This document shows, in pieces, positions 13,501 through 22,401 of a DNA stretch of 64,000 bases. The notes under the pieces were generated by a model that searched no databases, was not told the origin of the DNA, and saw only the letters and a program-made list of their open reading frames with translations. Source of the DNA: Cheilinus undulatus. Taxonomy: Eukaryota; Chordata; Actinopteri; Labriformes; Labridae. The DNA lies in the NCBI RefSeq assembly GCF_018320785.1, contig NC_054877.1, forward strand, positions 10,683,030 to 10,747,029. Direction: 5' to 3'. The position numbers and the translations under genes are program-made. The stretch's first letter is position 1. The number at the start of each line of letters is the position of its first letter.

Positions 13501-16500
13501 GCATCCAATTTTAAGCAATTATATATATATATAATTTTTTTTTTTCAAATTGTGCCATTCTTAATCTAGCCCATTTGAGGGCTGAGTATAAAATTAAACA
13601 TTTTATCCTATCATATAAGCTCTCAAACAACTGGAGTGTTCTTAGATGTTGTTCTTACCTGAGAACAAATCAGAGATAATAAAAATTTGGAGAGCATCGG
13701 AGTCTTCTCCAAAACTGCATAAGGGAGGTAAAGAGCAAATTTCCTCTTAAGAACAGTTGGTGAATGAGGCCCATTGTGCTTCATCTCTTAAAGGGATACT
13801 TATGTATTTCAGAAGTGGGGTTGTATGAGGTACTTGTCATTAGTAGACGTATTAGTCAGCTTAAGGTCATATAAAAAAAAATTGAGAAACCACAGCAAAA
13901 TGATCACTTTCTCTGATTTTAAAGTTCATGGGTATGTGTTTGAGTAAAATGAACAGTTGTGTTTTATTCTACCAGCTACTGACAACATTTTCCCCAAATT
14001 CCAAATAAAAATAATGTCATTCAGAGCATTTATTTGCCAAAAAGGAAAAATGGTTAAAATGTCAAAAAGATGCAGTTTTTTCAGACCTCAAATAATGCAA
14101 AGAAAACAAGTTCATATTCATTTATAAACAACACAACACTTATATTTTACCTTAGGAAGACTTCATAAATCAGTATTTGGTGGAATAACCCTGATTTTTA
14201 ATCACAGCTTTCATGCGTCGTGGCATGCTCTCAAATTAGCTGATGGTCATCCTGGTCACTGGAGAGTCATTTTCGCCCCCTGCCAGGCTGTAGATTTGTT
14301 TTCCCCATTGTCTGCTGCTTGACCTTGTTCTTATGAACCACTGTCTTAGAATTTTAAAGATGGAAGCAGCCTGAGGCTCACTGTATCCCTCTGCCAGTAA
14401 TGCCAGAATTAAATCTTTCTGTCCCTCACGCAAACTTCTTTTCAACTGCTCCAATTCCAGTTACTTTTGAGGTACTACTAGCACTGTTTTGTGCCATCTA
14501 GCTGGTCCTATTGCAAGAGGATAGTGATGACCACAGCAGTGGTTTTTCTACTTTACCTCTTGTTGAATAATATTTGGTTCAGGTGATCCTCTCATCAGTA
14601 TCTCATTAAGTAGAATGAAGTGTGCTTGTGTTGAAATTCAACAGACGCTGGAGTGGAATGGCTGTCATACATGTAGGGATGCTGATCTCAGAAAAAAATG
14701 CAGTGGTCTTAATTTTTTTGAGGGCTGTATTGACCTCAATGTGTTTTTTTGGCTTGGTTTTAGTGTTGGCATCCTGGTTAGTCTCTTCTTTCAGTAGCCT
14801 CACTGACAGATCCTTTGGTTAGTGTATATACTCCTGACAATTACCTCATACAACCCTACTTTAAAAATACAAAACCCTCCCTTTAACTTATCATCACCAC
14901 TGTCTAAAACTGCTGTCACTTTTCAGTTTCTGCAGTTTGCTTCCATTCATGTAACCTTTAACCATGTCAGTAGTGCCACCTTGTGGAGTCTCACAGTAGT
15001 GATTTTGTAAGTCAAATGGTCATTGAAACCTATGTAGAGCATTTTTATTATTAAAATATCAGTATCTGACACATGTGATTGAACAAATATATTATGAGTG
15101 AAGATGACAGTACATTCCTGTACTGATCCCCTTCTGCTGAGTAATGTGCAAGCATACGCAAAGTTAAATGTAACAGGTAGGCTTTAGTATATTCAATAAT
15201 AAGGAGCAGATACAGAATTAAGGCTAATAAACAGACTTGTACTGATATAATGTTCTCAAAGCCACCTTTGTTATTAGGGGCATTATAAACAAGCTCTAGA
15301 CCAGTGTTACTCAACCCTGCTTAACCAAAGAGCCACATTGTTGAAAAATACCTTTGCAAGAGCCACAATCTAAGTGGTAAAAAGTGGCAAAAATGGGTTA
15401 ATGTAGCAATAAAGATAATTTAGAAGTGGCAAATATGGTCAAAAAGTGGCAAAGAAGTGGCAAAAAATGGGCGAAAATTGGCAAAGTGGGTTTAAAACGG
15501 ACAAAATTAGGTAAAAAGTGGAAATAAAAAAAACACTCCAGCACTTCAGAGCTGTCACTTGAGTTAGCCGAGCTACTAACTAGCTAACAGCTAGCAAGCA
15601 ACAACCCTTTACTCAAAGCAACCACGTCATTAATAATGCATTTTACGTCCATCTAATTACTACAAAGGGAAGTGATAGGAATAAAAAGTTCCAGATATGG
15701 TTGTCATGAATAAAGAAAAAAAGTCGCAGCATCACAAACACTTAGAATAGCAGCCTTTTAGCAAGTTAAGTTGTGCTAAAGCTAGTAATTCATGTGGTGT
15801 CTGTAGTTGACCTACTCTTGAAAATGAGCTGTATGCATTAATATATCTATTTAGAAATTACCAAAATAAGAAGGATGTTGTGTGTAACATAAATACATTT
15901 ATGAACCAAAAACACTTGTTTTTAATTTCTGACTGGCTTTTCCCAGAAGTGATGTAAGATTCAAAGACCAAAAGAAAAACAATTTTAGTAAAAAACAAAC
16001 AGAAAATTACTTCAACATTTTCTTTTCTACTTTAAGGTTTTTATCTTTGTTTGAAAAAAGATCACTTTTGTGCATTCTTCCTTCTTATAATTTACTCTGC
16101 CTTGTTTTTTTTTTTGACTATTCTCTATCAGTGTGTTCAGACACACATATTTTTATCCCAGTGATAACGTATGCTTTGTATGCTCTTTGTATGCAGGTGA
16201 GGTTTCAGTACGCCTTCGAGACTGTAGCTGGATTCATTCTTCCTTACGCGGTCATTATAACGTGCTACGTCCTCATCCTGAGACGCCTCAGACAGACAAA
16301 GTTTCGCAGAAAGGTCCGCAGTGAAAAACTGATCCTCGCTATTGTGGTGATGTTTGGCCTCTTCTGGCTGCCGTACCACGTTATCAACATGATACAGGTG
16401 ATTGAGAACATGGTGGAGGTATTATTTATTAAATTAATGCTCAGTTTAGTTTAAGGATGAAGGCTCTGATCTCTTACATGAAACTGATGTTATTTTTATT

Positions 16501-17345
16501 TTGTCTAAGGTGGCAACTGAGTGGTACGGCGATAAATCACCCACAAGAGAAGTGTAAGTAAAAAAAATATTTAAATTTGTTAATTTTCACCCACAATCTC
16601 AAACTAAATTCAACATTTTTTCATTTTGACATAAGACCTTTAATTGGAGTTGCAAATACATAAAATAACTGCAACATAAATAGGGCAAATGTATTTGAAA
16701 GATACAAAAGTTTGGTGTTGTTTTTTTTTTTATCTCTTATCAAGTTTTTAGGTATTTATAGTTGATTTGGATTTTTTTATTTTTTTACAGTTATGTAGCA
16801 CTTCAGTGTTGGTTCATGTCTGTCATGTCAGACAGCTCAGTAACCTTTAAAGCCACAGACACAGAAACAGCTCGTTCTGAGCAAGGCTGAAACAGAGAGG
16901 TTTTCAGACATACAAAAATCCAACACTGGCGTGCTTTTGCAGCAACAGACCTCTGACCAACATAAACTTGTCTTAAAAAAGTGAAATATGTCCCCTTTAA
17001 GTGGCAGTTATTTGTGTTGGAATACCAGATTCTTCAATCAAATATAACAGTATTTTTAACATTCTTTACATCTACAGTCTGGACGATATTGCTAAATCCA
17101 GCCGTGCCGTGACGTCAGCTCTGGCCTTCATCAGCAGCTGTGCGAATCCCGTCCTTTACACCTTTGCTGGGAAATCCTACATAAAGAAGAACGGCCTCGC
17201 ATTCATGGCCCGGCTCTTTGAGGGAACGTCTATGGATCAAGTAGGGACCAAAAAAAGTCGAGACCAGAGTAAAGACTCTGCTGGAGCCAGTAATTTAAAT
17301 TCAACACACAGCACGGGGACGCCTCCTTTGAGAAATGGGAGATGA
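10536..17345 (+). CDS. ltb4r: Leukotriene B4 receptor-like class A GPCR, 4 coding exons
   Basis: Coding exons are 10536-11123, 16197-16418, 16510-16553 and 17078-17345, giving 373 aa; frames join cleanly with GT-AG introns. The product is a seven-helix receptor. TM1 has GVPGNLFIVWSIL, TM2 has LNLACADGFLM, and TM3 ends in SVHRF, where most class A receptors have DRY. TM6 has FWLPYHVINM and TM7 has SSCANPVLYTF (NPxxY variant). The loop after TM3 and the FWLPYHV motif match LTB4 receptors best, and so does the C-terminal FxARLFEGT. N-glycosylation sites occur near the N terminus (NNS, NDS). LTB4 receptors couple to Gi/Gq and drive leukocyte chemotaxis. Mammalian LTB4R coding regions are intronless, so the three coding introns are unusual; a related chemoattractant receptor is the alternative. 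The subtype (ltb4r versus ltb4r2) is not resolved. Confidence 0.8.
12116..12498. mobile_element. Fold-back MITE with about 110-bp inverted repeats
   Basis: The left arm starts TAAAGGGATATTTCAGG and runs through 'catatgaggtacttggctatag' to about 12215. The right arm, read in reverse complement from 12498, gives TAAAGGGATATTTTGG and 'catgtgagttacttggctatag'. The centre is unrelated. It lies in the receptor's second intron. The first 50 bases resemble the ends of the element at 13792-14885, so the two belong to one family. Confidence 0.75.
12600..12990. repeat. AGCTA-rich low-complexity block with an inverted repeat
   Basis: The block is built from variants of TAGCTA, GCTAAC and TAGCTATG. Inside it the segment at about 12781-12823 is repeated almost perfectly in inverted orientation at about 12943-12985 (catttgctaaagctcac against its reverse complement), so the block can form a stem of roughly 42 bp. 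Confidence 0.7.
13792..14885. mobile_element. MITE-ended element with a Tc1-like interior
   Basis: The left end reads AAAGGGATACTTATG followed by 'gggttgtatgaggtacttgtc'. The right end in reverse complement reads TAAAGGGAGGGTTTTG followed by 'gggttgtatgaggtaattgtc'. Between them, 14170-14235 has the phrase 'ggtggaataaccctg', 'catgcgtcgtggcatgctctc', familiar from fish Tc1-like elements. A 72-aa minus-strand frame (14236-14454) may be a relic of an N-terminal coding part. Either the interior is the element's own deleted body, or a second element inserted into a MITE. Confidence 0.6.
15306..15530. repeat. hAT-like end followed by a degenerate AAGTGGCAAAAA array
   Basis: The left edge CAGTGTTACTCAACCC resembles hAT terminal repeats (CAGTGGTTCTCAAC type). 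From about 15375 the sequence is a degenerate tandem array of units like AAAAGTGGCAAAAATGGG. The same arrangement, on the other strand and longer, lies at 26243-27190. No right end was identified. Confidence 0.55.
16840..17002. repeat. Remnant of a dispersed teleost MITE
   Basis: The wording 'agccacagacacagaaacagctcg' and the right end 'gtcccctttaa' match a common fish repeat whose other end reads 'ttaaaggggacata'. It sits about 75 bases upstream of the receptor's last exon, which it does not disturb. Confidence 0.4.
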
Positions 17346-17711
17346 GCATCAAATGAACTTTGTGCATTACCAATGGCACTGTGACAGAGAAAATATATAA
17401 AACTACATGTTGATTGTATAGATTTGAGAAAAACTTTAGAAATAAGTTCTTAAGAAGAACTTAGGGATATGATCCACCATCTTAAAGCTGGCCATAAAAA
17501 ATAAAAATTAATTGTAAATAATTTATGCTGAAAGTGCCAGTTTGACTGCTTACCTGTGGGGCTGGTAATGGAAATCTGGTTGTTTTTTTTCTTTTTACCT
17601 TCTCCATACATAAGGACTGTAAGAAAGATCTTGCTGGGGTTTTTTTGTGACTTTTTATGTCTGTAAGAATTTCACTTTCCTAATGAAAACATAATAAATA
17701 TTGATTTGTCC

Positions 17712-17717
17712 AATAAA
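17712..17717 (+). terminator. Polyadenylation signal of the receptor gene
   Basis: AATAAA lies about 370 bases after the stop codon of the ltb4r-like gene in an AT-rich 3' stretch. It is the best-placed signal, but an earlier 'ataataaa' at about 17691 could also serve. Confidence 0.5.
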
Positions 17718-18117
17718 GAGTTGCATTTAGGTAATTAATACAACTTCTCTTAAAGTCCTATGTAGCATTTATGTGATTTTTCTAATGAAATAGGTAATAA
17801 ATAAATAGTAGTCTAATATCAGTGGTTATATTTTCTCCTTTTCACCTCCTTGTATTCTAATATTGTCATACAAACCCAAACCTACTGTAATTTATATCCA
17901 GGCCACTGTAAAAACTAACATGAATTTTATTCAGAAATACTGAGTTCTATGTCGAAATGAACAGGTTAAATCCACTGACCCTTTCTTTTTCAAAACATTT
18001 TCATAAATCATCTCTTCATTTCACATGAAGCTTTGAAACAACATCATTGGAGTGACCCACATTTTTGTCAGGGAATTATACAAAAATGAATTAAACACTG
18101 ACTAAATTGCATATTTT

Positions 18118-18982
18118 TATGTTAAATTATCAGTGACTGTGGAAACTTCACACTGGACTTCAAGCAACATGGATTCTGTGCTTCTCCACTCCTCCTCCAG
18201 ACTCTGGGACCTAGAAGAGTGGAGAGGCACAGAATCCATGTTGCTTGTAGTCCAGTGTGAAGTTTCCACAGTCAGTGATGATTTGGCATCTGCTGGTGTT
18301 GGTTCACTGTATTTTCTGAAGTCCACAGTCAACGCAGTCATCTACCAGGACATTTTAGAGCACTTCATGCTTCCTTCTGCTGTCAAGCTTCATGGAGATG
18401 CTGATTTCATTTTCCAGCAGGACTTGGCACCTGCCCACATTGCCAAAGGTACCAAAAGCTGGTTCAATAACCATGGTGTTACTGTGTTTGATTGGCCTGC
18501 AAACTGGCCTGACCTGAACCCCATAGAGAATCTATGGAGTATTGTCAAGAGGAAGATGAGAGACACCAGACCCAACAATGCAGATGACCTGAAGGCCGCT
18601 ATCAAAGCAACCTGGGCTTCCATTACACCTGAGCACCTGACTGCCTCCGTGCTACACTGCATTGATGCAGTAATTCATGCAAAAGGAGGTCCAACCGAGT
18701 ATTGAAGGCATAGAAATGAACATATTTTCCAGAAGCCTGACATTTCTGTTTAAAACATCCTTTTTTTAATTGATCTTATATAGTATTCTAATTTTTTGAG
18801 ACACTGAATTTTGAGTTTTCTTATCTGTAAGCCATAATGATCAACATTTCAAGAAATAAAGGCTTGAAATATTTCACTCTACGTGCAACAAGTCTAAATA
18901 ATATATGGGTTTCACTTTCAGAAAAGAGTGACAAAAAATATTGAACTTTTTCATGATATTCTAATTTTTTGAGATGCACCTG
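18118..18982 (+). mobile_element. Tc1-like transposon, left part replaced by an inverted duplication
   Basis: The right end is the reverse complement of CAGGTGCATCTCAAAAAA, a well-known fish Tc1 terminal repeat. A frame to 18705 encodes the second half of a DD34E transposase, with FQQDLAPAHIAKG (second Asp) and DWPANWPDLNPIENLW (Glu). No left terminal repeat exists. Instead 18118-18193 is an inverted copy of 18215-18290, with a loop of about 20 bases. The inverted copy happens to stay open, so it lends a false N terminus to the 190-aa frame beginning at 18133. The element cannot be active by itself. Confidence 0.8.
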
Positions 18983-19930
18983 AATGGTTTGATTTGTATG
19001 AGCCTTTCTGTAAAATGTTTTATTCCTGAAATGTCACTGGTGTTTATTTCCTCAGATGCAACACCAATATGTGTGTAGTGAAAATCAGTAAAACCAGTGA
19101 TTGAGTGCAGAGATGAAAAAGAGCAGTGATGATGGAGGAATCGGTCATTTCGTTGTCCGTAATGCAGATAAAATGCATTTTTAATCTGTTTAAATGAACT
19201 TCACTGAGTGGTTTCACTCACTGGAAATTCTGAGTTTTATACCAATAGTACAATTTTGAGTTATGTAGATGTAGATTAAGAAGAAAGAGGGAATGTTGCA
19301 CTTATGCCACTAGTGTTGCTCTACTGGCGTTTTCCCCTTTGTTTCATGTTATTCAATTCCAGCATGCTTGTTACATATCCACTGAACTCCATCAAGTCAG
19401 ACTAAAGATGTATAAAAATAAAAGTCCCACCACTGTATGACTGAACACGCTCAACAGCCGGAGATTGTCTTCATAAAAGTCTATTGCTGATGGGATAAGG
19501 TAGTGACAAAAATATGGTGCATTTTCATAAATGCCACAAATCTAAATAGGCAGTAATTAAGCCTTCATTTCTGCACATGCATCAAGCTAATAAGCTATGA
19601 TCATTCTGGATACATTAAAGTGTATGCATTTTGCAACCCTCAAAGTGCACATTTCAGGAAAATTACCCATAAACATGTTGTGTTCATATGAAGTTGACCA
19701 TAAAGCACCAATGTGAACGGTGCCAACAGTGAGAGACTTAATCTTAAATCTGGCTTTAATAAAAATTTTTAAATGATACCTTCTTACCAGAGTTTCCAAG
19801 CTTCAAGTGTTTGATTCTTGCCAGAAATCAATGGTTCTTGATCATCTCAATGTAGTTTCTTAGATTTAAGTGTCAAGCTTCATAGATATTCCTTAACAGT
19901 CCTGTTATGGTTTGCAAAATAAAGGGACAG
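18983..19930. other. Intergenic stretch with nothing recognised
   Basis: I see no gene, RNA or clear repeat here. A 70-codon minus-strand frame at 19587-19799 has no recognisable motif and looks like chance. Confidence 0.5.
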
Positions 19931-19939
19931 TACACATCT

Positions 19940-21460
19940 TAATACAACATTTGGCTTTATTCTTTAGTGAAATTCACAGTTCATATACAATTCAGACAAT
20001 TTCAATCTATGAATTATTACCCAGTACAGGTGCTCATATTCTGTTTGAGCAGTAAATAATTTCAAATCTTAATGCAATTTAACTCTGCATGAATGACACT
20101 CATTAAAGTACATTTCTAAATATGCATGCTGAAAATCAGAGACAGCCAACTGTAAGTGCCGAGATCACAAGTTACCTGTTCATGGGGGGAAAAAAAAACA
20201 GGAGTAAGCATCTTGGTTGTTCAACCTATTTCAGACATTAGACTTGTTAATTGGTGGCTGCAGATAGTAAACATGGGTAGCTAAATATTAAACACATTTC
20301 AGAGTTGAGAGCATTTTAACTATAGCCTCAAAAAAATATATATAATTCCAATCTATTACAGTGCTGTAATGATGCCATTTACTCACTCAACATAGATACC
20401 ATAATAAAGAATTTAAATACCAAGAAATAAAAACATTGCTACAAACCTTAAGGTTATTTGTCCATGCCAGGCTCTGAAATCTAAAGAGAAAACATAGACG
20501 GGTTAGCCTTTGTATACAGTGAACAAATAGCATCACTATCAACTGCATGTCAAACCCATCAGTGCAGTGAAAGAGTAATCATGAGGTTCAGGTGAAACAC
20601 GGACTCACATGCAAATCATCATTAAGGTTTGACATCGATGCAGAGCTCATGCATTCTGTGGGTTTATTACAGATACAGATAATGGGGGATTTTGACAGAA
20701 GTAAGAAAATTCCTATTTCCTCAAACTGACTTCAGTCTCCAGTCTTCACAAAAATTGGAAGACTGAGAACGCGAGTTGGGTGCACCAATACAGCCCTACC
20801 AGAAAGACACTAGGTTATTCTTTTAAAATGACCAGTTAATAGCCTTATTAACAGCTTATAGAAAGTTGGCATTTCAAACGCCAATAACCGAGGACTAATG
20901 TTGCTATAGTGTGACAAAAGGAAACCCAAATAAGTATACAGGAATTTAAGTTATTTAACGTTGAGCACAGTCAGTTAAAGATGAGCTGATATATTTGATA
21001 GCACAATTCATTCATGCTTGCAACAACGTGCTGTAATGCACAATCATAGCACAAGTTTTAAGAATTACAAATATGACCTCATTTCATCATGCTGTTAGTT
21101 CACTTTGATTTATACATAAATATTTATTAAACTCTATTGCAGCCTCTAAACGTGAGTAATCTGCTGAGCAAGGCCTCATCAGCAGACCATGAGGTCGTTT
21201 TGGCGCTAACTACTGAAGCAGCGGGCTAACAATAAATCAGTGCGGAAGTAACCACAACAAACGACCTAGAGCAGAGATATTAAAACATCAGCTCAGACAA
21301 TGAGAGAGTAAGCAGATAAAAATATTAACATTTACCCTTTATGAAGCTTCACATGTGCTGGTAACATGCTCAACCACCATCGCCACAACAAGGAGGAGAG
21401 AGAGAGCGTTAATGAGGCTGCGGCTCTATTTATGTCTTTATCACAACCACGTGTTAGCTC
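19940..21460 (-). ncRNA. Unrecognised spliced transcription unit with a tiny possible ORF
   Basis: Splice signals on the minus strand outline four exons: about 21460-21336 (donor gtaaat), 20655-20609 (ag acceptor, donor gtgagt), 20480-20447 (acceptor ctttag, donor gtttgt) and 20175 to about 19940 (acceptor aacag). An AATAAA sits at 19961-19956. Exons 2 and 3 join into a 22-codon frame from an ATG in exon 2, beginning MSSASMSNLNDDLH and ending EPGMDK then stop. Exon 1 carries a separate short frame. I do not recognise the peptide. It could be the end of a protein whose other exons I missed, a microprotein, or a noncoding RNA. The promoter-like motifs at its 5' end support real transcription. 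Confidence 0.4.
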
Positions 21461-21495
21461 TCCTCCGTCACTTCACGTGCAGCTTCCGGGTCTGG
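21445..21495 (-). promoter_or_regulatory. Promoter-like motif cluster for the minus-strand transcript
   Basis: Two CACGTG E-boxes (near 21449 and 21474) and an ETS-type CTTCCGG (near 21483) cluster just upstream of the candidate first exon of the minus-strand transcript. Such clusters mark housekeeping promoters in vertebrates. Activity is inferred from the motifs only. Confidence 0.4.
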
Positions 21496-22189
21496 CTAAT
21501 GAAATATAACATTTTCTTTATAAAAATTGAAGACGCTACAAACAATATCTGCTCTTGCAAGTCCTGTAAAGATATATTTTAATCAGAAAATCCATGATTT
21601 ATCAACAAACAAAAATAAGTAATATAACATGAAGCTCGAGCTGATTGTTAGTTTTAATAAATTTAAAAGTCTCCAAATAAACACACAAATGTGACCAAAA
21701 TAATTTATTTGCTACAAAATTGTATTTTTAAATCATCCATATTATTGAAATCTTAAATTTAATGTTATATCTAATATTTCAGATGTGTTTTTTGTATAAT
21801 TTAGTCTGTCCCTTCCTTTTTAGTGTAAAGAGACTGTCAAAATAAACGGGAAAATAAACAAACGAAACATTTATCAAAGCTTTTCGGATCATTTTATTTT
21901 ATTTTAACACGTTAAAATATCACAAATTAGAATTTATTTGAACCAAATAGAAGACAGTTTAACAGTGATATTTAAATAAAACCAGAAGTACCCAAACATG
22001 AAACTGAAAATCCCAAATTACTCGCAACATTTACGCATATTTATCTTAAAAACTGTTAATAAAGTGACGTTGTTGAAATAACATCCTTTCCGAAACATAC
22101 AGTTATCAAAATTCAGATTTGTGGTCTTTTCACTCACGTCGTTTCAGTAAACAAACGCTGAATAGATAACTGTGTTTGAAGAAGTCGTG

Positions 22190-22401
22190 ATTGAATTCCA
22201 CCTGTTCCTACTGAAACACTTTCCCAGCAGTCGTCACTCTTTAAAACTACAAAGTGACGCATGTGCCTGCCTACCTACGGAAGCGCCATTGGTCCAAATA
22301 TGATGTGAGCGACTTACTGGCATCCCCTCAGACGCTTGAAACGTTTTTACCTTCAGCCAAGTCACGGACTGACTTCTTCACAGGAGTGTTATCGAGTCAA
22401 C
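22190..22401 (+). promoter_or_regulatory. Probable promoter and 5' UTR of sdr39u1
   Basis: The stretch just before the sdr39u1 start codon has GCGCCATTGG near 22285 (inverted CCAAT box) and GTGACGCATG near 22253 (CRE-like), with no TATA box that I can place. A palindromic NRF1-type site, TGCGCATGCGCA, lies inside intron 1 at 22691-22702 and may also contribute. Confidence 0.4.

Noticed and set aside
17001-17077. Upstream extension of the last receptor exon to an ATG at 17001
   Set aside because: The frame upstream of 17078 crosses a repeat remnant; a clean ctacag acceptor at 17077 and the exact frame match with the 44-base exon show where the exon starts.
18133-18705. 190-codon frame taken as a host gene
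   Set aside because: The C-terminal 130 residues are a Tc1 transposase and the N-terminal part is an inverted copy of the same element.
20560-20660. C/D-box snoRNA within the minus-strand transcript
   Set aside because: A TGATGA and a CTGA can be found, but there is no terminal stem and the spacing is poor; the bases are better explained as exon 2 and its donor.
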